Shown: positions 1-8,117 of the stretch, piece by piece
How the letters are laid out: each line of letters begins with the position of its first letter
Numbering within the stretch: position 1 is the stretch's first letter
The notes under the pieces: generated by a model
The model's database searches: none
What the model was told of the DNA's origin: nothing
The model's input: the letters and a program-made list of their open reading frames with translations, nothing else
Position numbers and translations under genes: made by a program
Assembly (NCBI RefSeq): GCF_028401955.1
Contig: NZ_JAQOTJ010000002.1
Location: 409,729-473,728, forward strand
Origin: Bacillus sp. BP-3
GTDB lineage: Bacteria > Bacillota > Bacilli > Bacillales > Bacillaceae_G
DNA length: 64,000 nt
Reading direction: 5' to 3'

Positions 1-37
1 CTACGTCATATAAATTAAAATAAAATTGAGCAATGAA

Positions 38-280
38 GGGAATATAAGTAGTGCTTATCTCACTGTTTTAGAGAGCTGATGGAAGGTGCAAATCAGTACA
101 AAGATAAGTGTGAATTTCAATCCTGGAGCATCTTTTTCGAAGTAAAGGACGACCTTTATGAGAGAAAGACGGTCAAATATGAGATCGTTAACAAAATCGA
201 GAGGCAGACTCGGTCTGCAATTAGGGTGGTACCGCGATATATTCGTCCCTACTGATACAATCAGTAGGGACTTTTTTATT
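38..280 (+). promoter_or_regulatory. T-box riboswitch, first of a tandem pair (probable tRNA-Phe sensor)
   Basis: The conserved T-box AGGGTGGTACCGCG lies at 223-236. It is followed by a terminator with an 11-bp stem (245-255 with 261-271) and a U run at 272-277. Upstream are the Stem I landmarks: GAGAGCTGATGG, the AGTA of the loop-E bulge, and the GAA before the specifier. The codon-sized triplet after GAA that is followed by a purine is TTC (116-118), which suggests sensing of uncharged tRNA-Phe. The specifier is inferred from these landmarks, not from a covariance model. The promoter is probably at or beyond the left window edge. Confidence 0.93.
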
Positions 281-312
281 ATATAAAAAACATAATATTG
301 GAAATGCAGTGA

Positions 313-556
313 AAGGAATATAGTAATACTTATTTCCCTGTTTCAGAGAGCTGATGGAAGGTGTGAATCAGTACATAAATAAGTGTGAATTTCAATCCTG
401 GAGCATCTTTTTCGAAATAAAGGACAATCTTTATGAGGGAAAGACGGTCAAATATGAGATCGTTAACAAAGTCGAGAGGCAGACCTAGTCTGCAATTAGG
501 GTGGTACCGCGGTGTAAATCGTCCCTGTCATGTAGGACAGGGACGATTTTTTTTTT
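313..556 (+). promoter_or_regulatory. T-box riboswitch, second of a tandem pair (probable tRNA-Phe sensor)
   Basis: This is a second complete leader of the same design and closely similar sequence. The T-box is at 498-511, the candidate specifier TTC at 391-393, and a 13-bp terminator stem (517-529 with 536-548) is followed by a long U run. It ends about 80 bases before the permease start, so transcription must pass two antitermination checks in series. That should give a steeper response to amino-acid starvation than one T-box. The identical specifiers suggest both sense the same tRNA. Confidence 0.93.
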
Positions 557-637
557 ATAAAAAGGAAAACTACAATTGATCCAATAAAATCTTTTGTAAA
601 ATTAAAAATCTTTATATGAAAATGAGAGGAGAACATT

Positions 638-1966
638 ATGGAATTACAAAAAAGGTTATTGCCGCGGCATGTCCGTTTGATGGCACTCGGAGGAGCAATC
701 GGCACAGGTATATTTAAAGGGACTTCTGAAACAGTATCAATAGCGGGGCCAGCAGTTATTTTTTCTTATCTGTTTGCAGGGTTATTGCTGCTTGTGGTAA
801 TGAGTGCACTTGCGGAGATGGCCATCGCTTATCCAGGGATGAATATGAAAGGATTTATTCGTAAAGCATTTGGGTCAAACGTGTCGTTTGTAATTGGATG
901 GATGTACTGCTTCATGTTGTTAGTTGTATGCGTCATTGAAGTAATCGCTGCAGGAAGCTTTCTGCAATATTGGTTTCCTTCCATGTCTTTATGGTCTTTA
1001 AGTTTTATAAGTGCAATTTTCATTGTGGCTATTAACTTTATGAATGTAAAGCATTACGGAGAATTTGAATTTTGGTTTGCAGGAATTAAAATTACGATGA
1101 TTGTTTTATTCCTTATTTTAGGCGGAGCTATTTTGTTCGGAGTGATTCCAAGTACTGAAACGAACTATATGCAAAACTACGTACAGCACCAGGGATTTTT
1201 CCCGCATGGCTGGTCAGGTGTATTTTCCGCATTATTAATTGTAATTTTTTCTTACGGTGGTTCCGAACTGATCGGATTGACTTTAACAGAAATGAAGGAT
1301 ACAGAGAAGGTATTACCTAAAGTGATTAAAGGAGTATTTTGGAGAATTGTATTATTCTATACACTTCCAATCCTTATTATTTGTGGATTAATTCCATGGA
1401 ATGAAATTGGCAACCAAGCAAGCCCGTTTGTACAAGTATTATCAGCAGTTGGGTTTAAAGGATCGGCTCATATTATGAACTTCGTCCTAATCACAGCGGT
1501 ATTGTCGGCGGCAAACTCCGGTATTTACGGCTGTACACGTATGCTGCATTCCTTAGCTGCAGAAGGAGAAGCACCGAAACAATTTTCATATGTTGCGAAG
1601 AACGGTGTTCCCGTATATAGCGTTATCTTAAGCTCCATCGTTCTTGTTGGCGGCACATTCGTCGCATACTTTTCACCTGACCGTGTTTTTGGATACTTAA
1701 TGGCAATCCCAGGATTTACAGTATCAGTGGTATGGGTCAGCATATGTTTAGCACAACTGAAGCTTCGCAAAACATATACAAAGTTGCCGCATTTTAAAGT
1801 ATGGGGATTTCCATATGCAACTTTATTTACTGCAATTACATTAAGTATTTGCTGCGTGGCATTTACATTCAGCGATCAAAACCGAGCAAGTATCTTTCTT
1901 TGTTTAGGCATTTTAATTATTTTAATTCTATGTTCTGCTTTTGTAGGCAAAAAGAAAAAAGTATAG
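638..1966 (+). CDS. Amino-acid permease (APC superfamily, AAT type), probably for phenylalanine or another aromatic amino acid
   Basis: A 442-residue membrane protein that imports an amino acid, most likely with protons. The N-terminus carries the family signature GGAIGTGIFKGT (about residues 18-29), which lines the substrate site in APC transporters. About twelve hydrophobic segments follow, and the C-terminus is a lysine-rich cytoplasmic tail. The length is normal for the family. A good ribosome site (GAGAGGAG) precedes the ATG. The gene sits alone behind two T-box leaders and is followed by its own terminator. The substrate is inferred only from the TTC (Phe) specifiers; the protein sequence itself does not tell aromatic from other amino acids. 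Confidence 0.9.
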   Translation: MELQKRLLPRHVRLMALGGAIGTGIFKGTSETVSIAGPAVIFSYLFAGLLLLVVMSALAEMAIAYPGMNMKGFIRKAFGSNVSFVIGWMYCFMLLVVCVIEVIAAGSFLQYWFPSMSLWSLSFISAIFIVAINFMNVKHYGEFEFWFAGIKITMIVLFLILGGAILFGVIPSTETNYMQNYVQHQGFFPHGWSGVFSALLIVIFSYGGSELIGLTLTEMKDTEKVLPKVIKGVFWRIVLFYTLPILIICGLIPWNEIGNQASPFVQVLSAVGFKGSAHIMNFVLITAVLSAANSGIYGCTRMLHSLAAEGEAPKQFSYVAKNGVPVYSVILSSIVLVGGTFVAYFSPDRVFGYLMAIPGFTVSVVWVSICLAQLKLRKTYTKLPHFKVWGFPYATLFTAITLSICCVAFTFSDQNRASIFLCLGILIILILCSAFVGKKKKV

Positions 1967-1991
1967 CAATACTACATTTTTAAGAGAGATG

Positions 1992-2022
1992 AAAGGCGGA
2001 CTATGCATTGGTCTGCCTTTTT
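1992..2022 (+). terminator. Rho-independent terminator of the permease gene
   Basis: A ten-base stem AAAGGCGGAC / GTCTGCCTTT with one G-U pair is followed by a U run, 26 bases after the permease stop. Confidence 0.8.
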
Positions 2023-2160
2023 ATGTTAAGAAAGTATAAGCGACTATTTTTACAGACATTTTTCTATGAATAAGGTAAACTTTATTGGAATTAGTGCAAT
2101 GATTTAATGGGAAATAAATGGAATTTACATTGTAATAAATTAAAAATGAAGGAGCCTATT

Positions 2161-2814
2161 ATGACAATTATCGATAAATTAAAACTAACGAAATTCAAAA
2201 ACATGGCCGTAGTCAATCAACCAAGTGACTACAATGTCTTCACTGAACAAAAAACGACTCTTTCAAAAGAACATGATGCTATTTTCATTTTTGTAGAAAC
2301 ACTTGATGAAATGGTCATGCACACAAAAAAATTCCTTAACGATGAACAACTATTACTTGAAAAAGGCTATATATTTTTCGCATACCCGAAAAAAGGGAAT
2401 AAGCGCTATGAAACCTTTATTCATAGAGATGAAATGTTCCCAGCATTGAACGTTGGCGAAGATGGATATATAGATAATAGTGATATTAAATTTTCCCGTA
2501 TGGTAAGTATGGATGACGTTTTCACTGTAGTCGGTCTAAAACGAGAAACAAAGAAAGCAAAGAAAACAGCAGCTGCCAGCCAGTGTGTTGCCGATTATGA
2601 GAACAATGTGAAAGATGTGGAAGCATTATTATCCGATCATCCAAACGAACTGAAGTTTTACCAAAGCTTAACACCTGGATATCAAAAAGACTGGGCACGT
2701 CACATCTTCTCAGCAAAGCAACAACAAACGCGCGATAAACGTCATCAACAAATGGTTGATATTCTTTCGCAAGGGTATAAAACAATTGATTTGTTTCGTA
2801 GGGGGAAGAAATAA
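2161..2814 (+). CDS. YdeI/OmpD-associated (OmdA) family protein
   Basis: A 217-residue soluble protein. The ATG at 2161 was chosen over an in-frame ATG at 2107 because AAGGAG lies seven bases before it and nothing comparable precedes the earlier one. The C-terminal third (SLTPGYQKDWARHI and the following basic helix ending in DLFRRGKK) is typical of the YdeI/OmpD-associated domain, sometimes called bacteriocin-protection. The N-terminal half is an alpha/beta region. No signal peptide or membrane segment is seen. The biochemical role of the family is unclear. The gene stands alone between terminators. Confidence 0.78.
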   Translation: MTIIDKLKLTKFKNMAVVNQPSDYNVFTEQKTTLSKEHDAIFIFVETLDEMVMHTKKFLNDEQLLLEKGYIFFAYPKKGNKRYETFIHRDEMFPALNVGEDGYIDNSDIKFSRMVSMDDVFTVVGLKRETKKAKKTAAASQCVADYENNVKDVEALLSDHPNELKFYQSLTPGYQKDWARHIFSAKQQQTRDKRHQQMVDILSQGYKTIDLFRRGKK

Positions 2815-2867
2815 AGAAGGCTATAACCTTGTTTATCCCTAATGTTTAAATCTAAGTCGAAATGCAT

Positions 2868-2908
2868 AAAGCCTCAATCCTTTTTTATCAAAGGATTGAG
2901 GCTTTTCG
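2868..2908. terminator. Strong hairpin terminator between convergent genes
   Basis: A 16-bp perfect stem (2868-2883 with 2890-2905) has A and T runs on both sides. It can end both the OmdA-type gene on + and the spore-surface-like gene on -. Confidence 0.85.
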
Positions 2909-2931
2909 TTTTGCTGCATAAATACATCTTA

Positions 2932-3369
2932 CTAGCTAAGCTTCTCGATAGTTAATGACGCAGCATTAACTTTCTGTCCGTTTAAAATTGGTAGTAACAC
3001 ATCAGTAGTTAATCCTATATTTCTAAGTTGCAGTGTGGAACGTTTAGGAATATGGATAATAGCTTGTCCTGTGAGCATCAGACTCGCTCCATCCACTAGT
3101 CTTTGTATACCGTAATTAGTAAGTTGTTCACCTACTAGAGAATTATTTAAAATTAAACCATATACGGAAGTAGAAGCGGGACCATCTATTAATAATATAA
3201 ATTCGATTTTATAGTCTCCTGCTTTAGGAATGAATAAGGTGTCACTAGGAGGGTTAAATACTATATGATTCAATGGACCGTTTCTATTAAATTTTACGTT
3301 TTCACCTGATCTGACTCCTATAGGATTGTTGCCTACAAGTGTAACGTAGCCATAGGCTGGTTTTGGCAT
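2932..3369 (-). CDS. C1q/TNF-fold spore-surface protein (BclA C-terminal domain / ExsF-like)
   Basis: A 145-residue protein without signal peptide or membrane segment. Alternating hydrophobic beta-strands (IVFNPPSDTLFIPKAGDYKIEF, then LMLTGQAIIHIPKRSTLQLRNIG, ending in AASLTIEKLS) match the trimeric jelly-roll fold of the BclA C-terminus and of ExsF/BxpB in the B. cereus exosporium. The whole protein is one such domain, with no collagen-like Gly-X-X repeats. A very good ribosome site (AAGGAGGTG) precedes the ATG. Such proteins are usually made in the mother cell late in sporulation; I did not identify a sigma-E or sigma-K promoter. The fold assignment is by pattern, and the exact protein name is not known. 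Confidence 0.7.
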   Translation of the reverse strand: MPKPAYGYVTLVGNNPIGVRSGENVKFNRNGPLNHIVFNPPSDTLFIPKAGDYKIEFILLIDGPASTSVYGLILNNSLVGEQLTNYGIQRLVDGASLMLTGQAIIHIPKRSTLQLRNIGLTTDVLLPILNGQKVNAASLTIEKLS

Positions 3370-3617
3370 TATTATGCACCTCCTTATTTTACTCTTTTTA
3401 ACATTGTATGAGAGTAAGGAGAAAGGGAGTGTATGCTTGTCTAGGAAAAATGAATTGTGTATATTTTTGAAATGCCGTGAAGACTAACTCTTCGAGGGGA
3501 ATATTACAGTGAGAGGAACAGTTCGAATGGCAGGGACCATAGCTAGAAACTGAAAGAGGGGAGTGCTAGTTTAGTGTCGGCAGTCGACAGAGGTCTCTTT
3601 AATTGGTACAAAGATTA

Positions 3618-4010
3618 TCATCGAGTCGTTTTTAAGGCTTTCCTAACTTTTCTTGCAAAAGTCAATGGTTCTTCAACAGATTCGATATTAACATAAATTA
3701 AGCGTGGATTATCGAAAAACCATTCATTGTGGATAGACGAAACTAGTATTCCTTGAGCAAGAATTACCGTAATAAATGGCTCCACTTCATTTTGTAAAAG
3801 TGCTACTCTTCCTAAACATAAAGCTTTGCCACTTAAATCATCTATTGATTCGAATGAGAAAGAAGAAGTCACTCCAAATCTCTTTCCTAAAATCGTTGCG
3901 CTTATTTGATCTCGAGATATTGTAGCGACACACTTTCCGCCCGCAAATCCTGATTGACCGCCTATAATTTTTGCAAACTTATTACAAAGTGTTTCTTCAT
4001 TGTTTATCAT
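3618..4010 (-). CDS. Single-domain DUF1259 (LppY/LpqO-type) protein
   Basis: A 130-residue protein. The ATG at 4010 is preferred to the in-frame GTG at 4022 because GAAGGTG is well spaced before it. The C-terminal half follows the DUF1259 pattern: a segment like GRVALLQNEVEPFI, then GILVSSIHNEWFFDNPRLIYVNI, then a helix FARKVRKALK. Family members usually carry two such domains and an HNH-like histidine pair (AlHNHm). Here the second histidine is replaced (HNEW), so any metal-linked function may be lost. No signal peptide is seen. The role is unknown; the assignment rests on the HN...PRL...A.(K/R)vr.AL pattern. Confidence 0.65.
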   Translation of the reverse strand: MINNEETLCNKFAKIIGGQSGFAGGKCVATISRDQISATILGKRFGVTSSFSFESIDDLSGKALCLGRVALLQNEVEPFITVILAQGILVSSIHNEWFFDNPRLIYVNIESVEEPLTFARKVRKALKTTR

Positions 4011-4235
4011 CGTATTTATCACCTTCTTTACACTTTATTTTGTTTTCTACAATTTTCCTCTTTTTGCTTGAAATCGTAATGAAGGATCTGTAACTAGAAG
4101 ACCTGAAACTTCCAGACTTGTCCTTTAGAATATCTTATTAAGATTCAATTAAAGTTGTACAGGCAGTTGTAGTAGGGAAGTTGTGAATTTATTAAGAATA
4201 GTATAAGTTGACCTTAAAGCAACGGAGGAGATTTT

Positions 4236-4337
4236 TTGAAATGGGAATATAACATAAAGTGCGTTGTTTTGAAATATTCACTAATAACTCCTGATTTTAT
4301 CATATCTGGAGAGAAGACCCCCACCTCAAGCGTGTAA
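4236..4337 (+). pseudogene. Truncated small ORF cut by an IS605-like end
   Basis: A strong ribosome site (GGAGGAGA) precedes a TTG start at 4236. The frame reads MKWEYNIKCVVLKYSL and continues into the GAGAAGACCCCC palindrome of the adjacent repeat, where it stops. The opening resembles small DUF4177-type proteins (MKWEYK...), but the stretch is too short to be sure. I infer a gene whose 3' part was displaced when the element landed. Just beyond the repeat, the - strand holds a short reading frame ending in ALAILVH, perhaps another disrupted gene end. Confidence 0.4.
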
Positions 4338-4366
4338 GAAGTGCAACGGTAGGTGGGGGTAGTTCA
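4311..4366 (+). mobile_element. Solo IS200/IS605-type end (palindromic, right-end or omega-RNA-like remnant)
   Basis: The palindrome CCCCCACCT (4318-4326) / AGGTGGGGG (4351-4359) is followed by TAGTTCA. Its left arm and flank (GAGAAGACCCCCACCTCAAG) match the left part of the TnpB-type element near 63.72 kb at most positions. No tnpA or tnpB lies nearby, so this is a solo end or a palindrome-associated mini-element. Whether it once formed the 3' end of an omega RNA is inference. Confidence 0.5.
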
Positions 4367-4453
4367 ATGCACAAGTATAGCAAGTGCCATAGGAAGTTTT
4401 ACATCAGGTCCCTGAGTATGATTGACGTGCTTTAGTTTAATAGCAATAGTTGA

Positions 4454-5392
4454 TTAAAAATTCAGAATAGAGTAATTGTGTTCGATTCTCATTCTAAAGT
4501 GGTTCATTATTCGTATTTGTTCTTCAGTTAACCTTTCTTTATTCCAGTACATATGCATTAAGTTATATTCAAATATTTCCTTTAATTTAATAAATAGAGA
4601 AAGTTTTCCTAACATCTCTGGAGATATATCATTTTCCTCTTGATATCCGTCAATTATTGCTTTCGTAATAGAACGCCCATAATCAACTATGTTGCCATTC
4701 CCTACAAACGAATACTCCAACGCACTATATATTGGAACAGCTAAATCGAATATATAATAGTGTTTTTCACAATCTTGAAAATCAACCATTGTTAATTTCG
4801 AATCACTATCTACTAAAATGTTTTCTAACCATAAATCCCCATGTAGTAAGCCATATGTAGAATGACATTTTGGTAAATTTTTAATTGTAGATAACACATT
4901 ATGTGCAATTTCTCTAATAGTGCTTTCTTCTTTAGGGATATATTTATGAAAATCATATTCCTCATTATCATACCAATCGTTGATATATTTAGTAGGCATT
5001 ATATTTTCAAATTTCCTTGATAAACGATGTAATCTACCAATTTGCCGACCTAATTCTTTTAATACATTGGCGTTCCATTGACTTTTTGGTAAGTGGACAC
5101 CAGAAGCTGAACTATATACAACAGTTAAAACGTCCTTATCAAGTGTTATCTTTTCTACTAATTTACCATTTAAAGAAGATATGCATAGCGGGACACCAAA
5201 TCCTTCATTATATAAAAAATTTGTATATGTAACCTCTTCTAACTGTTCATCGTATGTTTTATAGTTCGTTATTCTAGCGAAGAAGTTACCTTGCTCTGCT
5301 ATACAACGATACATTTCAGTTGTTACTGATTCGACTTTAATAAAATGCATTGGATATATTTCGTTAAGTAATTCAAGTATCTTTTGTTCCAT
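4454..5392 (-). CDS. APH-fold phosphotransferase (aminoglycoside/homoserine kinase-like family)
   Basis: A 312-residue cytoplasmic kinase-like protein. The catalytic loop HGDLWLEN (Brenner motif HGDxxxxN) at about residues 184-191 and the metal-binding VDFQD at about 204 mark the aminoglycoside phosphotransferase fold. A weaker N-lobe with FARIT stands in for the ATP-binding lysine region. The length is normal. Family members phosphorylate aminoglycosides, homoserine, choline, sugars or other small molecules, and the sequence does not tell which. A resistance role should not be assumed. It stands alone, with GGAGGAATT upstream at a somewhat long spacing. Confidence 0.8.
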   Translation of the reverse strand: MEQKILELLNEIYPMHFIKVESVTTEMYRCIAEQGNFFARITNYKTYDEQLEEVTYTNFLYNEGFGVPLCISSLNGKLVEKITLDKDVLTVVYSSASGVHLPKSQWNANVLKELGRQIGRLHRLSRKFENIMPTKYINDWYDNEEYDFHKYIPKEESTIREIAHNVLSTIKNLPKCHSTYGLLHGDLWLENILVDSDSKLTMVDFQDCEKHYYIFDLAVPIYSALEYSFVGNGNIVDYGRSITKAIIDGYQEENDISPEMLGKLSLFIKLKEIFEYNLMHMYWNKERLTEEQIRIMNHFRMRIEHNYSILNF

Positions 5393-5702
5393 ATACGTTT
5401 TAATTCCTCCAATCTAATATAGATAAAGACTTCGTTATAAAACTAACCTCCTTCGCACTTTATAGTATATCAAGATTGGAAAAACTTTTCCTTGAAAAGA
5501 TTTGAGAAATGGTGCATATATTTTGCGAGTACTAAATCTCTCCGATACAGCCACCCCCTAGTTCCATAAAACAATGACTATTATTATATTTATTCTATTA
5601 TGGTATTGTGTGGGCACCTCAAAATTCGGCGGAGGAAAGGAAGATAGGGGTGGGGGATAAGAAAAAAACACTGATTAAAGTTTCGCTTTATAGTCCTTCC
5701 AC
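5393..5702. other. Intergenic stretch without a recognised gene
   Basis: AT-rich DNA. It holds the leader of the APH-type gene and a purine-rich stretch at about 5629-5665. I see no ORF with a ribosome site and no clear repeat. Confidence 0.4.
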
Positions 5703-5749
5703 AAAAAATCCCCTTCAAAGTAGCCTTTTTTAGTGACTATTTTGAAGGG
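5703..5749 (-). terminator. Rho-independent terminator of the NDxxF lipoprotein gene
   Basis: On the - strand the stem CCCTTCAAAATAGTC / GGCTACTTTGAAGGG is followed by a U run at 5703-5708. Confidence 0.75.
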
Positions 5750-5755
5750 AATATA

Positions 5756-6379
5756 CTATTGTTGATTGAAATATGTAGTTTTAATATTTTTTTCGTTCAG
5801 AAATTTTTCGATTTCTTTTTGTTTTCTACCATTAACTGTAGTAAAACGTTTTGTAAAAGAAAAATCTGTTTTTAACAAGTTACCACTTTGCGAGAGTTTG
5901 TCTATTTCCTGTTGCATTTCTAATAAAAGTGCCGTAGATGATGAAATATATTCATAGATTTCCTTTGAAGGTTTTTGATAATCAGCAGGTATATTATTAT
6001 TGCTAATAAAATCATGGAAATTCGCATCATTCTTTTTGGCTAAATCCATTAGTTTTTGTAATTTTTCTCGATCGGATTCAGTAACCTTCTCATCAGAAAT
6101 TGTTGAAGAAAGTGGAACGATGTTTTCGGTTAACTCCCAACTATAATCTAAATAATTTTTTATACTTTGTTTCATTTCATCTTCATTAATATTTTCATTC
6201 TTTTTTTGAGAGTCGAATATATTTTCTGGAATTTTAATAGTAACATCTTTAATAGATTGTACATTGCTTAATTTATCATAACGTGAATCGTTTACTTCAT
6301 TAGATTGTGTATCGTGTGAACAAGCAGAAATAAATACAATAGTGAGAGACATGAGTAGATATAAAGTATATTTTTTCAT
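5756..6379 (-). CDS. NDxxF-motif lipoprotein
   Basis: A 207-residue exported lipoprotein. The ATG at 6379 was chosen because AAGGAG precedes it and it gives a proper signal sequence: MKKYTLYLL, a hydrophobic core, then the lipobox ISAC with the lipidated cysteine near residue 19. The mature part is helical and hydrophilic and contains NDANF, matching the NDxxF-motif lipoproteins of Bacillus and Staphylococcus. The function of that family is unknown. It lies just downstream of a decayed padR/DUF1700 pair, whose end overlaps the unused upstream part of this frame. Confidence 0.7.
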   Translation of the reverse strand: MKKYTLYLLMSLTIVFISACSHDTQSNEVNDSRYDKLSNVQSIKDVTIKIPENIFDSQKKNENINEDEMKQSIKNYLDYSWELTENIVPLSSTISDEKVTESDREKLQKLMDLAKKNDANFHDFISNNNIPADYQKPSKEIYEYISSSTALLLEMQQEIDKLSQSGNLLKTDFSFTKRFTTVNGRKQKEIEKFLNEKNIKTTYFNQQ

Positions 6380-6449
6380 TTTAATCTCATCTCCTTTTTG
6401 CTTAATTAATACCTTTGTAAAATGGCTAAATTCCATTTTAAATACTTTA

Positions 6450-6551
6450 CTAAAAGTGAGTTTCATATTCTGAAATAATATCTTTTTTCTCTGAATTTGG
6501 TATATTCTTCAGGGAAGAGCCAAGTTGTTTTAAAAATTCACTTTTGTTCAT
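6450..6551 (-). pseudogene. DUF1700 (HAAS-domain) N-terminal remnant
   Basis: From the ATG at 6551, behind AAGGAAGGTGG, the frame reads MNKSEFLKQLGSSLKNIP and ends after 33 codons at TAG. This matches the N-terminus of DUF1700/HAAS membrane proteins, which normally run to about 180 residues. The membrane part is missing. Its ATG overlaps the TGA of the padR remnant (ATGA), the usual coupling of these two genes. Confidence 0.65.
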
Positions 6552-6645
6552 TAAAACCACCTTCCTTTATAAAATGATTAATCACTCTCGGTAGTATCGC
6601 TAAAGCTATTAGTTCTAACATACCTTTTAAAATTGTATGTTTACA
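6538..6645 (-). pseudogene. PadR-family regulator remnant with an internal deletion
   Basis: The frame reads HTILKGMLELIALAIL, like the start of a PadR protein, and then jumps to RVINHFIKEGGFNEQK, like a PadR C-terminus. About 70 codons, including the winged-helix recognition part, are missing. It ends by overlapping the DUF1700 remnant, as intact padR-DUF1700 operons do. The true 5' end is unclear; an open frame extends to 6732 without similarity. Confidence 0.5.
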
Positions 6646-6732
6646 GGATCTCTCACTACCTTTAATATGAAAGTTCCACTTAATGTATATCCAATTATTA
6701 CTAAACATACCATTAACTAGTATATTTTGCAA

Positions 6733-6960
6733 GGTACTATAATATTATCGATACCGTGAATTGATGAGTACTATATCCATTTTAAAAAGGGATAAAATAA
6801 ATCAAAATATTAGGAATGATCAAATAGGAAGAAATGGACTAATCGTTTTACAACGGTTTACATTTAGGCAGTCTCCAACGTCTGATACATAGCCGTTCGG
6901 AACTTTCGGAAGAATTGGCTTTACAGTGCTTATATTTAGAAGAAATTAAAAACGTTTAAA
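6733..6960. other. Intergenic stretch with possible gene remnant
   Basis: On + at about 6850-6950 one frame reads NGLHLGSLQRLIHSRSEL and continues to a stop, without a start or ribosome site. It could be the tail of a lost gene. Nothing else is recognised. Confidence 0.25.
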
Positions 6961-6972
6961 TTATAGTCGGTA

Positions 6973-7032
6973 AAAAGAAGTACCCCTCCAAATGTTACAC
7001 TGTGTCTAACATTTGGAGGAGTACTTCTTTGA
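6973..7032. terminator. Long hairpin terminator after the 155-residue lipoprotein gene
   Basis: AAGAAGTACCCCTCCAAATG pairs with the matching arm ending at 7030, leaving a short loop. U runs lie on the - strand side, so it ends the lipoprotein transcript. Confidence 0.75.
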
Positions 7033-7051
7033 AGGTGGCTTCTTTTTTGCG

Positions 7052-7519
7052 TTATTTCACTAGTTTGTCCATTACATCCTTATATTTTGCGAACTCTTCG
7101 TCCTTCATTTCACCATTCATTTGTAATAAAAAGTTACCTTTTGCGTATGTATGTGAAAAGAGCATTGGACCGGATTTTCCTAACTCATCGTAATATTGTT
7201 TAGCCTTTTCTAAGTCCTCTTTTTTACTAAACTCAAATAGTCTTCCGCCGTTATCTTCACCAAGTGATGGTACCAATAAACGTTTACCTTCTTTACGCAT
7301 ATTACCAAATTCTTTTTGAGGTAGATCGGTAGGATTCTCCGCTTGTAAGCCGGCGTTTTTAAATTCAGTAATAAAAGAATCAACTGTTACCTTTGTTTCT
7401 TTCTTTTCTTTTTTCGCTTCTTGCTTTGGTTCAGTGGGTGATTTTTCGCTAGTATTCCCACATGCCGTTAAAGAGGCTAACGATAAACATAGTGCCCCAA
7501 CAATCAATGCCTTTTTCAA
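7052..7519 (-). CDS. Lipoprotein of unknown function
   Basis: A 155-residue lipoprotein. The TTG at 7519 is taken as start: GGAG lies eight bases before it, and it gives MKKALIVGALCLSLASLTACG with the cysteine near residue 20. A GTG three codons upstream is the alternative. A lysine/glutamate-rich linker (PKQEAKKEKKETK) is followed by a compact domain (SFITEFKNAGL ... GGRLFEFSKKEDLEKAKQYYDEL ... LLQMNGEMKDEEFAKY). This looks like the substrate-facing domain seen in several small Bacillus stress-related lipoproteins, but I cannot name the family. It is a single gene with its own terminator. Confidence 0.7.
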   Translation of the reverse strand: MKKALIVGALCLSLASLTACGNTSEKSPTEPKQEAKKEKKETKVTVDSFITEFKNAGLQAENPTDLPQKEFGNMRKEGKRLLVPSLGEDNGGRLFEFSKKEDLEKAKQYYDELGKSGPMLFSHTYAKGNFLLQMNGEMKDEEFAKYKDVMDKLVK

Positions 7520-7688
7520 ATTGACCACTCCCTATAACATGTTATGCATTTAATTATAACAATAAATGTATTTATGTTCCTGATAATTTAGTGTCGGAAA
7601 GGCATCGCTTGAGAAATTCTAACTAATTATCAAAGGAATATATGTTAACGTTTAGCTGAGGAGTCGTTAAATTTAAGGGAATTTAACT

Positions 7689-8117
7689 ATGGAAATGATA
7701 AATAAAATTTTAAGTGACTTTGCTAGGGTTAATGAGGGGCAGCAAGTGAGCAATGATTATGAGCTTATTCACTTATCGGGAAATAAACAGGAAGATATAT
7801 ATAAGGATACATATGCTACTAGTAATGACACAATAGAACTCATACAGATGAAAGAATGGAAGAAGGATTTCCTTGTTTGCCAATATTCTGATGGTGAAAC
7901 TTCTTGATTTGGAACAATACCACACGGGTATGATTTAAATGGATTGACACTGAAAGAATATATAATAGGACAATTATTGAATAAGTTTGAACAAGAAATA
8001 GAAGAAGTTTATTGGGTCAAATTAGAAACAGAAGGTTATTATGCATGTTGTTATGAAGAATATATGTTTAAAACGACTAGGGGCATTTCTTGTTTGAGTA
8101 TGCAAGTACACGATTAA
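7689..8117 (+). pseudogene. Hypothetical protein gene with one in-frame TGA
   Basis: From the ATG at 7689 the frame runs to TGA at 7905-7907. It then stays open in the same frame to TAA at 8115-8117 with coherent protein-like sequence (FGTIPHGYDLNGLTLKEY ... EEVYWVKLETEGYYACCYEE). The local sequence ...ETS[TGA]FGT fits a TGG-to-TGA change. The intact product would be 142 residues, acidic and soluble. The family is not recognised; the size and composition resemble small immunity proteins, which is only a guess. A sequencing error would also explain the stop. Confidence 0.55.
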
